This document shows, piece after piece, positions 22,822 to 32,020 of a DNA stretch of 64,000 nucleotides (positions are counted from its first letter, which is position 1; each line of letters opens with the position of its first letter). The stretch lies in assembly GCF_000516985.1 (NCBI RefSeq), contig NW_006917093.1, positions 1 through 64,000 on the forward strand, written 5' to 3'. A program made the position numbers and the translations under genes. The notes below the pieces were generated by a model, which was given only the letters and a program-made list of their open reading frames with translations, made no database searches and was not told the origin of the DNA. Source of the stretch: Pestalotiopsis fici W106-1 (lineage: Eukaryota; Ascomycota; Sordariomycetes; Amphisphaeriales; Sporocadaceae).

Positions 22822-24137
22822 ATGTCTGGCGAGACGGACTGGAGGTCCAATTTGTCTTCCTTGACCCGGTACGAGAATATTCAGGCATTGTGAGTTGAGA
22901 TGGAATAATGCCCAGCCCGAATATCAAGAGTTGACCGTCTTGCAGAAAAGCTTCTATTGAGTTGGCCGACCCCTTGCATGCGTCTGCTCAGAAGCAAGCC
23001 TTTACCATTGAGAACGAGGCTTACAAAAATTCCAACACTCTTGTAAGCTCTTTTCGTTTCCAATATAAATTACAAAACTAATCTCAAAAGGACGAATACC
23101 ATGCTGCGTGCCAGTACAATCATCAATCGGAACCTGAATCTCTAGCTACTGAGCAGCACACCGAGTTGATCGAGCCAGCTGTGCCAATCTCTAACATATC
23201 CATTGGTCAATATGGAAACTGTTTATATGTGGCAAGTGGAGTGACTGCAGAGGTCTATCGATCTGGTAGCCGAGCTCTCAAGGTCATTACCGAAACACGC
23301 AGCATTGAGCCACACAATCCAGCTCGCGAGGCCAAAATCCTGGCGACCCTCGAGAGATCGTGCATTCCCCTTCTTGAGACTTTTCGAGACCAGGAGCAAC
23401 GATTTGTGTTGGTCTTTCCGTATATGCCAACCAGTCTAGAAGCGCTCATTGCCCAAGGATCAATCTCCTTGGCTCGCCTCAAGAAGCACTTTATTGATAT
23501 ATTCGGCGCTCTCGAGCACATTCACGAGCAAGGCATCATTCATCGAGACATTAAGCCCTCTGCCGTTCTTCTTGCTTCGCCTGATGGGCCAGCATACTTG
23601 TCGGATTTTGGCACGGCTTGGCACCCAACATTTTCAGCCACGGCAGAGCCCAAGGATCAGAAAATCCTAGACATTGGCACAGGAGCTTATCGAGCACCCG
23701 AGGTCTTGTTTGGAGACAAGTCATATGGCACGGCAGTGGACATGTGGGGTGCTGGCGCCATGTTGGCGGAATGCTCAAGAAATCCTCCCCGGACATTGTT
23801 CGAGTCGCGGCCAGTTCACGAAGACGGTAATCAGCTTGGCTTGATCTTGAGCATATTCAAGACAATGGGAAGTCCAACACGCGAGTCTTGGCCGGAAGCA
23901 GCAAACTTCAAGACACCGCCATTTGACATGTACCGTAGCTTCGAGCAACACACATGGGAAGAGATTCTACCCGACACCAGAGCCGATTTCCGAGCCCTCA
24001 TTGCAAGACTTGTTCATTACAACAGCAACCGTGCAACTGCTGCTCAGGCAAGTACTCGCGTCGAGCTCCTCTATTCATGATCATTAACCAAAGAACAGGC
24101 CTTGGCTGCACTGTCTGAATTCCCAGTCAATGATTGA
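22822..24137 (+). CDS. CDK-like (CMGC-type) protein kinase with atypical catalytic loop
   Basis: A serine/threonine kinase with the general layout of the Csk1/CDK branch. I read exons 22822-22889, 22946-23042, 23091-24047 and 24099-24137 (about 386 residues). Introns 1 and 2 have GTGAGT and GTAAGC donors. Intron 3 appears to use a GC donor (CAG|GCAAGT) with acceptor ACAG; unspliced, the frame stops at 24080. Visible elements: ATP-lysine in RALKVI (about Lys119), HRDIKPSAVLL (206-216), DFG (227-229), APEV (257-260) and DMWGAGAML. Two oddities stand out. The Gly-rich loop is hard to recognise, and the catalytic-loop Asn of HRDxKxxN is Ala (about residue 213), a residue that normally binds metal. 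It may be a weak kinase, a pseudokinase, or active with compensation. Confidence 0.8.
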
Positions 24138-24497
24138 GTATATCAATATACCTTGCTCAGCTTTATACCGGGCTCCCGGTCAGTGTCGAGCATGTGCATG
24201 TGGCTCAGTTTGGACGTGGCATCCAGCTATATTGGCCACATCTCTTGTCCTGGTACAAAAGTATTTCTACGGGGAACAATTTGTTAATCTGGTACGAGTA
24301 TACAATGGCCTATCTCGCCGCTCTTGGCGTTTTAATGATTGCAGTGTTTTCATCACATGGCTAGCAAAATCTAGAAAGACGCGCTCGTCAAGGCTTTTGG
24401 ACTGGCATATCATTCAAGCTGCGGAAGCGCAGAATAAAAGTGTATTCCATAAATGACAAGCATACTTTTTAATAGTCCCGGCAGGCTCTCTGAATAA
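24138..24497. other. Convergent intergenic region, 360 bp
   Basis: The shared 3' flank of the kinase (+) and the NmrA-like gene (-). No feature recognised beyond expected terminators. Confidence 0.45.
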
Positions 24498-25505
24498 TTA
24501 ATTTAGCGCTTTGGAAACAACTTCCAGAGGAGTCTCCTCTCGAACGCCCAAAAGAGTATTGTCAGAGTCCTGGCTCGTTGCGACAATACAGCGGCCCTTG
24601 CCTGGCTCAAAGAGCTGAAAGACGAGAAGATCAAGCACCCAACCAGCTGTGCCAGCCTTGTGTTTTCTTCTCCCACTCTCCGCCAACTCTGCCGTGGTGC
24701 TGTTACGAACCTCCCAGTCTTTTCCAGTGGCTTTTTGGAATGCCTCGAGAAGCTGTTTCTGACATGTCTGGATTGAGCGAACCTTGACAAAGCGATTGGC
24801 CGTGGCTTCTGGATTCTGAAAGATTCCCACGACAGCCTGTCCTATTCCTTCCAAAGTAGTCCCTGTAAAATCTTCGCTACCTTGGTCGTAAATCACCGCC
24901 GAGTGTTGCTTGAGATTGAATCCCATTAATCCAAACCTTGGGAGAGCCTTGTGATAATTAGCTTCAGTTTGTTCTTCAAAGCAGACGCCAGTTTGGATAG
25001 ACTAACCCAGTCTATTGGATTCCCGATTGTTATACCCGTCCATGTAAAGGTTGGGTTACTTGACGCAAGCTTCATGGCATGATCCCATGCAACGAGACGA
25101 CGTTGCTTGATTTCTTGAAACTCGGGTTCACCTTCGAAATCGGGACCCCAACCAAAATCATTGATAATGAAACGCTTCAGACCGGCAGCCAAGGAAGCAT
25201 CAATCATGGCCATGTGGGATGACATGGCGCCTGGTCCGACCACGCAGACGGCAGCATCTTGTCCATTTAGTGCCTTGGTAAGATTATCAACGGTATAGTC
25301 CGACTTGATGACCGACACGGCCGGCGGGAACGTGGACGCAGACTCTAGTCGACTTATGGCGGTTACTTGGTATCCCGCCGACAAGAGTGCGTCTGTGATG
25401 GGCACGCCAAAGTTACCAGCAGCCTCAAATCGTCAGCGCCCAGATAATGGAGAGTGTTCAATTCCAACATACCCCAAACACAGCAATCTTTTGAATAGCA
25501 GTCAT
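24498..25505 (-). CDS. NmrA-like / isoflavone reductase-like NAD(P)-binding protein
   Basis: An atypical short-chain dehydrogenase relative; such proteins are NAD(P)H-dependent reductases or redox-sensing regulators. Three exons are inferred: 25505-25473 (MTAIQKIAVFG), 25423-25007 and 24947-24498, about 299 residues. Splicing joins VFG to AAGNFGVPI, rebuilding the Rossmann GxxGxxG. Intron 2 (25006-24948, GTTAGT...ATCACAAG with a GCTAAT branch) is needed to keep frame from IDW to the C-terminal part. GAMSSHMAMIDASLAAGLKRFI and FGW in mid-protein are family-typical. A Lys of the SDR catalytic type is not evident, so enzyme activity is uncertain. Confidence 0.82.
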
Positions 25506-25889
25506 GTCGAGAAGTTATGCACTCTACCGTTTGAGGGGAATGTGCAGATTGAGGCGGATATTTAGGTTGGTAGAAATCTGCAGGCTTCACGGAGCTCAGC
25601 TGACAGTGGGCCTACAAAAGTCCAAGTTTGGCTAGGTGACCTAAGAAATCCTTCCAAAGGCGGAACTTTAACGCTCTATACAAACTACGTGGCAATAGTA
25701 TCATTTTCGTGCTTATCTCCAACGCTTTAAACATGTACACTGGAATGAGCAAACGCTCATGGAAAAACAAGCCATTCAAGTAGGCATGGGTCGAGCTGGC
25801 AGAGCCCAGTAAAACTCGTGGACCCACCGAGTAAAGAGTATGGGCAGTATACACGACGGGCCTGTTTTTGCAACACATTAACCCCAAAT
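25506..25889. other. Intergenic region, 384 bp
   Basis: Upstream of the NmrA-like gene and downstream of the next minus-strand gene. No feature recognised. Confidence 0.4.
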
Positions 25890-27308
25890 CTAGTCATCTT
25901 CCCATTGATCGTTGCCAACCCTGTAATCGTCATGCACATCCACCTCAATCGTGGTACCAAGAGCTTCCCTTCCCTCGCGGATCATATCCATCAACCTAGA
26001 GTTAAAGTCATTGATACGTGCATCTGTTTCCTGCTCCTGTATCATTCTTTTCGCGACCATGTTTCTTGCCCGAGCGTCGAGCCGCGGACTAGTCTCTTCC
26101 ACAATCTCGTGCGCTGAGCTCTGGCGTCTCTGTATTTGACCCAGAGTGCCAGATGCAGTGGACGCCGCACTATGGGTCCGCCTATGTCCACGTGCAGTAT
26201 ATGGACTCGGACTAGGGATTTGCGAGGGCTGTTGCAACATCCTCGGTGGTGTGGCCGTACTTGAAGATCTTGCCCGCGATGGAACCGGGAGTCGGCTCGG
26301 CGTGGCAGGACGATCTGATACTGCCGGCGAGCGTGGCGATGCATAACTAGCAGGCTGTCTGTTTGTCAAGGCTACATTTCCTGCGTGGCTTACGGGTCTT
26401 GCGCTTTGCTGAGTCGAGCCCGTGTTTGCCAAGCGTCCTATCGGCTTGCTGATGCGCCGATTGAGCAGAGGTCTATTCTGTGTCGGTCTCTGGCTCTGCG
26501 GGGAACCCATGTTTCTAGGCTTATCAGTCGGATCCTCCACCATGACCCAGTTCCTGCGTAGCTCGTCGTTTGCAGCATTATTCGACACCTGTCGTCGCTT
26601 TGCTGCCGGAGGCGGAGTCGAGTCGGGAGTGTGTGACTGAGCTTGGAAGCGTGCATAGTCAGCGTCTGGAAAACCACCGGGTATATCGGGCAGAGTAGGG
26701 ACATCATGCTCATTGCACCAAATGCTGCCGCGCACGGGTCCTGGGTTCACGTCGTAGCCTCTTCCACCTCCAGCGTAAAACCCACGGAATGCACCCACTG
26801 TGCAAAAATCCCAAACTTTTCCAACAACACCACCAATCGTCTCCAGTGCCAACCTGCTCCAACCGGGAATGGAAGTTGCCGTTGGGGGTTTTGAGCAAGG
26901 CATATCCGTCCGCCTTGATATGAGTGCACGCCGATAGTCAACATCCGAGTATGTGCTGTCGTCCATGTGCCCTAATTGCTTGTGCTCGGCTCCGTAAGGT
27001 GTCTCGATGGAAGCTGCAAAGGTGTATCGTGTGTCATGACCACTGCCAGAATATGGTCTGCTGCCGCTAGCACTATCAACGTCCATGGCTGCATCACTGT
27101 ACAAGGCAGTCGAATCTCTCGGTTCATATCGCTTCCTTTTTACATTGAAAGCAGGCGTCGGTGAATCCGAATAGATGCTACCAGGTGAACGGCCAAAGTA
27201 GTTTGAATTCGAAATGGACGGCGATGTAGGAGGTCGAAACATGCCAGCGTAAACACCACCCAGCGGCGCCGCGCCGTTTGGAGCTTCCATTCGTACGGCG
27301 CCAGGCAT
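25890..27308 (-). CDS. Conserved hypothetical protein, mostly disordered, Ser/Pro/Arg-rich
   Basis: A single open frame of 472 codons starting MPGAVRMEAPNG. I do not recognise a named family. Most of the protein is low-complexity and probably disordered, rich in Ser, Pro, Arg, Thr and Gln. A more ordered patch (about residues 140-190) reads GWSRLALETIGGVVGKVW, then FRGFYAGGGRGYDV; its hydrophobic and Gly character suggests a short membrane- or partner-binding segment. A basic KRKRYEP stretch near residue 57 and a KRRQ motif could be nuclear localisation signals. The C-terminus forms a charged helix (RNMVAKRMIQEQETDARINDF) that may be a coiled coil. The long, uninterrupted frame with sensible composition supports a real gene. 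Confidence 0.7.
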   Translation of the reverse strand: MPGAVRMEAPNGAAPLGGVYAGMFRPPTSPSISNSNYFGRSPGSIYSDSPTPAFNVKRKRYEPRDSTALYSDAAMDVDSASGSRPYSGSGHDTRYTFAASIETPYGAEHKQLGHMDDSTYSDVDYRRALISRRTDMPCSKPPTATSIPGWSRLALETIGGVVGKVWDFCTVGAFRGFYAGGGRGYDVNPGPVRGSIWCNEHDVPTLPDIPGGFPDADYARFQAQSHTPDSTPPPAAKRRQVSNNAANDELRRNWVMVEDPTDKPRNMGSPQSQRPTQNRPLLNRRISKPIGRLANTGSTQQSARPVSHAGNVALTNRQPASYASPRSPAVSDRPATPSRLPVPSRARSSSTATPPRMLQQPSQIPSPSPYTARGHRRTHSAASTASGTLGQIQRRQSSAHEIVEETSPRLDARARNMVAKRMIQEQETDARINDFNSRLMDMIREGREALGTTIEVDVHDDYRVGNDQWEDD

Positions 27309-28631
27309 TATGACCTAGAGCTCACTGAATAGCAGGTCCTTGTACCGGGGAATCTCAGAGTATGATGCAACTATCCCGCCAGCCAGACGTTGCGCCAACG
27401 CTCCGTGAATCGGCGTAATGTCGATGCAGGCTTGGTACAGGATTGTCGCAAATCAATATGTCGTTGCAACCTATCCAGGGAGGAAGCAATGTCGCACGGC
27501 GCCTGTGAGAGTCGCAAGTCGCGGGTCGTGGTTTGCGAGTTGGAGATTGGGGGTCTTGTGATGCCACAAATGCTCCGTGTCGCGTGGTCTCGGCGCATTC
27601 ACAGCGCATTCACAGCACTGTAGACGGCCAGCTCCAAGCAGAAACGCAACGAAAATTTGGGGTGCGGGCGTCCAAATTATTGTCCGTATCGTCGTGTATG
27701 GATTCAAGTCTGAAGAGTTCTTGCGTCATGTATCGAGGTCTGTATCGAAATTGCTGGCTTTGCCCGGCGTCTTGGCGATTTACCGTGAATGACGAAACTA
27801 GCAAGCCAGACTTGAGCTGTTGCAACGCTCTCGGATCTGACAGTAATCGTTTGTCGATACCAAGTATGCGAAAAGAATGGTTTACGACATTATGCGCATC
27901 GGCCAAACAAACGGTCGATACTGCCCATCGAAGATATTGTCAAGCAAAAAGTGCAGGTATCAGCGGCAGATGGAGTGTTGAGCTGACATTTGGAGAAACG
28001 AGGTCGGTATCTGTTGGCAGTGGCTCCCGCTGTGACGTACCTTGGCGGCTGCTGCTCTAGGTAGCCTTTTAGGCTGAGCGGCACGTCGCAAACAGCACAA
28101 TGCACAACCGTACGAACCTAGGCACTTGAGCAGAAGAGACGAGTTGAGCGAGACAGCAAAGGTTTAGGGTCTCGGACTGACAGTTTTTTAAGTTTACTAG
28201 CTGGGAGTCGGCCTGCCGCTGTCGAGTTCCAGGTTGTGCTGATCCAGGACCCCAGGTTCCGTTGCCGGGTCAGATATGTGCGATCAAGGTCAACATTAAT
28301 AATGCTGGGACCCCGGGCAAACTGGAGCTCGCTTCTACAAGCATGTTAAGCTTGGTATCCACTCCGCGGGGTCACCAGTCGCGGGGCACAAGTGACACTG
28401 GAAAGGAAATGGTAAATAAAGTATTCACTGCCAAGTATGAACTCTTCTGTTGAAATAATCATTATCGTAATCATCCTGTCCATTGTCTCTCAAACGAGTT
28501 ATCTGCCATGCGCTTCTAGTCAGCATGAGCGAGAGGTGATTGCTCTCTTAATGTCTTGGAAACTTCAACTACCAGGGCGCTGAGCGCATAAACGCTGCGC
28601 ATACCCAGGAATTACAATGCCCAATCCATCA
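27309..28631. other. Gene-poor stretch, 1.3 kb
   Basis: Holds the upstream region of the disordered-protein gene and the 3' flank of the HD-domain gene. A 175-codon plus-strand frame (27533-28060) overlaps minus-strand frames of similar length, has Cys/Ser-rich composition and matches nothing I know, so I do not call it a gene. Confidence 0.45.
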
Positions 28632-29497
28632 TCATGCAGTGCTGGCGTCATCCTTGGAGTAGTAGGCATCTTGCTGCTCAACCTTTTGTTCGGAAACGCC
28701 TCCGTTGGCTCTGTGGTCTCCTTGGACGTGGCCCTTTCCTGCCCAAAAGTTTTCTCGCTCCTTGAGTATATCCTTGGCCCATTCTTGCGTCTCTGGCAGC
28801 ACCACTTTTGTCGCGACATAGGCAAACTCTCCCAGATCCAAGGTGTGGTTCATTCTCTTTTCGTACTCGACCATTTGGCACAATAGCTCCATCTTGTCAA
28901 TGTCGTGCACAAAGAGGCTTTCCAGAGTCTTGGAGTCCTCGTATTCTTGCCAAATGGCACGGATTTCTGCGCCAGCCAATCCGCTGTACACACCTCCCAG
29001 CAAGCCGTTGGAAATATAGTCCATTGTTTCGGCCTCTCGGCGGCTCTTCTCGGGCTTGGCTACTCCGTCCACGGGAGTAATGTCACCGACCAGGGACTCG
29101 GCCATGTCGTGTATCAGACACATTTTCATGCACTTTGGCAGGTCGATTCGTGAGGCGAGAGACGGAGGACACAGCATAGTCATGAGAGACATGCGGTACA
29201 TGTGGTCGGCAATAGACTCTCCCTTTTCAATGCCAAACCGCCTCCAACCCTCACGCTTGCTCGTCTTTAGTCGCTCCAGCATGTGGAAGAATGGCAGCGG
29301 CGATGTCGAGTTGCTGACTGGTGGTTCGGGATGTATCGTTGCGAGGGCTTTCTCGACTGTCCAATCGCCGGAGACCTTGGCTGTCTCTACAGACCCAGCA
29401 TCTAGAGAAATTTCTTTTTAGTACAAGTATAGAACAACTAGATACATACAAACATACCGACTGGCTTGAAATCGCCATCAAGGGTAGACGGCGACAT
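28632..29497 (-). CDS. HD-domain 5'-deoxynucleotidase-like protein (HDDC2/YfbR type)
   Basis: HDDC2-type proteins are metal-dependent phosphohydrolases that dephosphorylate deoxynucleoside 5'-monophosphates. Exon 1 (29497-29458, MSPSTLDGDFKPV) joins exon 2 (29401-28632) across a 56-bp intron (GTATGT...CTCTAG), giving about 269 residues. The HD motif set is intact: His at about 80 in IADHMYRMS, the His-Asp pair at about 111-112 in CLIHDMAES, and a later Asp in HDIDKME near 180-182. GDITPVDG and the Lys-rich helix that follows are typical of the family. The C-terminal 30 residues are Gly/Gln-rich and variable. Confidence 0.87.
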
Positions 29498-30715
29498 GTC
29501 GACGAATTGAGACCTGATTGCGGTTCAGGTACTTGTGCTCGTAGAGGTCGATAGGAAGCCTGAAGCAAATGCCCGGGCGCAGTAAGAAATGAATTTCAAG
29601 ATTAGAATTCGGGGAGCTTGAGCAAGTCAGAGTTGGAATCAGGCGTTTGTTGTTTTCCTTGGCAGATTTCGCTGGCAGAAAACTAGCATTCTTTGAATTG
29701 TTGCAAACAAATCTGCGACAAACCAACCTACGTAATAACGCTAATGGTTGGACCCACAGCCATATTGCACTGTACGTAAGTTGTATTAGCTCAGTGTATT
29801 TTTAAATCCGTCATTTTCATTCGTCGGAGAGGATCATGCCGAGACCCTGCCAATCCGTCAATATACTCATATGGTCGATGCCAAATTTATTTGATCCAGC
29901 GACATTCACTCACATATCTAATGCCTTTTGCCTGCAATGCCGTCTTCTTTTGGACCAGTCGCAGATTCGCTGTCATGTGACGAGTCAAAGGGCATCGGCC
30001 ATAAGAGGGCAGCTGGCGTATGCCGCTTTTGTAAGGCCGGGGCTCTGTCATGTCCAAACTCGAGGCGCTGGATTGCTTCCAAATCTAGCCAGTACTGACT
30101 ACATGAAAGTGCACTGGAAAATAGATGCTTTGGCTTTACAACTATACTTGTAGAAAAGGTTTACGGAATAAATTGCCTCATTCTGCCCTGGACCTCCTAG
30201 GTCGTAGGAGTGAATATCGACATCTGCGGTCTCGGGCACAATAGCACCCACGAAACCCCCACGGCTTGCGGGGAGGAGCTCCTCTAGAGTTGCCATCGGT
30301 CAAACGTGGGACGAGGCGACAGTCTAATCGAGGTGGAAATCGGCGGAATTGACGAATTAGAGCGAGACTCAATCTAGAATAATACACACTAACTCTGGTA
30401 GTCACTGTCCATTGAAGCCGGCAAGTAGTGTATCAAGTAGGTAAATGTACCATGCGAGAAATGCACGCAAATAATTGAGCTCCAACACGGCGAGAAATCC
30501 ACCGTGATGCAAAGTCTGGTGAGCTCCGATCCCGTCAAATACCCCGCATGACGCTATTCTAGGGGCCCCTCCAACATTTAGAGGTATAATAGATATGGGA
30601 CGCGCCGTGTGGTCAAGAGTGCGACTGTTCTGCAATGCTGCCATTTCCTACTTTCCGCCATTCTTCTGCAACTGTTTTCAAGGCAATCAGGTCATATTCT
30701 TCCTTTTCCTCAGCC
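29498..30715. other. Divergent intergenic region, about 1.2 kb
   Basis: Upstream sequence for the HD-domain gene (-) and the 2-hydroxyacid dehydrogenase gene (+). Short open frames here lack family resemblance. Confidence 0.45.
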
Positions 30716-31660
30716 ATGAAGCTCCTATACCCAACGTCACTCGCTCTCGATGTTCAGAGCCTCGAGGGCTTCTCAGTAGACCTGCAACCATATGATGTGA
30801 CAAAACCCATCCCCGAGGAGCATACCGATGCATCTGCGCTCGTGACTTGGACCAACACTTCTGCGAACCTTTCGGATGCCGCCAAGCGACTCACAAATGT
30901 ACGCTGGATTCAGTCACTGGCTGCCGGACCCAATGACGTTCTCGGTGCCGGCTTCGATGCCTCCAAGATCAAGATTACCACCGGCTCTGGTCTTCACGAC
31001 CACACAGTCGCTGAACACACTCTGGGCTTGTTGCTCAATGCAGCTCGCCGTTTCTACGAAATGAGAGACTACCAATTGCAATCGAAATGGCCTCAACACC
31101 TTGGCGGCCCACAGCCCGACCGCCCAAAGGGCAAGTTCACCTCGCTGCGTGATGCCAACATTTTGATCTGGGGCTACGGCAACATTGCCAAATCGCTCGC
31201 ACCACACCTGACTGGCCTGGGTGCCCAAGTCCGGGGTGTTGCAAGAAGTGCCGGTGTACGAAACGGCGTCGAGGTGTACGGCGAAGACAAGCTCGCCGAG
31301 CTGTTGCCACAGACTGATGCTCTCGTCATGATTCTGCCGGGCTCGGAGAGCACCAAGCACGCTCTCAATGCTGAGCGCCTAAAGCTGCTGCCCAACCACG
31401 CTTGGGTGGTCAATGTCGGAAGAGGCATGTCGGTGGACGAGGATGCTTTGCTCGCAGCTCTGGAAAGCTCCCAGATTGGAGGAGCTGCCCTCGATGTCTT
31501 TGACAAGGAACCTCTTCCCGAGTCCTCCAAGCTATGGAAGGCCCCGAATGTGATTGTCAGCCCACACGCTGCCGGCGGAAGACCACAGGGCGCCGAGGCT
31601 TTGATTGCAGAGAACTTGAGAAGATTCCAGGCTGGGCAACAATTGAAGAACATAATCTAA
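30716..31660 (+). CDS. D-isomer-specific 2-hydroxyacid dehydrogenase
   Basis: An NAD(P)-dependent oxidoreductase interconverting 2-oxo acids and D-2-hydroxy acids. From MKLLYPTSLA the protein is 314 residues, intronless. The catalytic triad residues are visible: Arg236 in NVGRG, Glu265 in DVFDKEPLP and His284 in VSPHAAGG. The Rossmann motif is GYGNIA (153-158), with Ala for the third Gly. TVAEHTLGLLLNAARR is the usual interdomain helix. The frame stays open to an ATG at 30635, which would add 27 residues rich in Ser, Phe and Arg without acids, as in a mitochondrial presequence. I chose 30716 because the conserved fold starts there; both starts could be used. Substrate specificity cannot be read. 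Confidence 0.88.
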   Translation: MKLLYPTSLALDVQSLEGFSVDLQPYDVTKPIPEEHTDASALVTWTNTSANLSDAAKRLTNVRWIQSLAAGPNDVLGAGFDASKIKITTGSGLHDHTVAEHTLGLLLNAARRFYEMRDYQLQSKWPQHLGGPQPDRPKGKFTSLRDANILIWGYGNIAKSLAPHLTGLGAQVRGVARSAGVRNGVEVYGEDKLAELLPQTDALVMILPGSESTKHALNAERLKLLPNHAWVVNVGRGMSVDEDALLAALESSQIGGAALDVFDKEPLPESSKLWKAPNVIVSPHAAGGRPQGAEALIAENLRRFQAGQQLKNII

Positions 31661-32020
31661 GAAACCCTGATACCCATTATAAACAAAATAATTCTCGGGA
31701 GATGTCGATTAGGAGTTTCTAGCTGAATCTCCTGTGAACCAGGGCTGTTGATCGTACATGTACTGCCGAGACACCTTGACAATTAAACGCATAGACCAAT
31801 AAAATGTATTACTCATTCGCTACTTGTCGCTTCATCATCATACGTGTATAGTGACCTGATTGCCATGCCCGTCATTATGTTAAATCGATGCAATGTTACT
31901 CCAACATCCGAATTTCTCTGTCAAAATTACTTTTCAAAATAGTGGGTGAGATCACTAACACATTGTTAGAATGTACATCCGATATCTGCCAGTTTTCCGT
32001 CTTGGGACCCGACACTTTAC
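31661..32020. other. Convergent intergenic region, 360 bp
   Basis: The shared 3' flank of the dehydrogenase (+) and the glycine-zipper gene (-). AT-leaning, no gene. Confidence 0.4.

Noticed and set aside
17445..25505. Secondary-metabolite cluster around the GliT-like, kinase and NmrA-like genes
   Set aside because: No NRPS, PKS, terpene cyclase, methyltransferase, P450 or cluster regulator lies nearby; neighbours are housekeeping genes.
27533..28060. 175-codon plus-strand frame
   Set aside because: Overlaps opposite-strand frames of similar size, shows no motif and no start or splice support.
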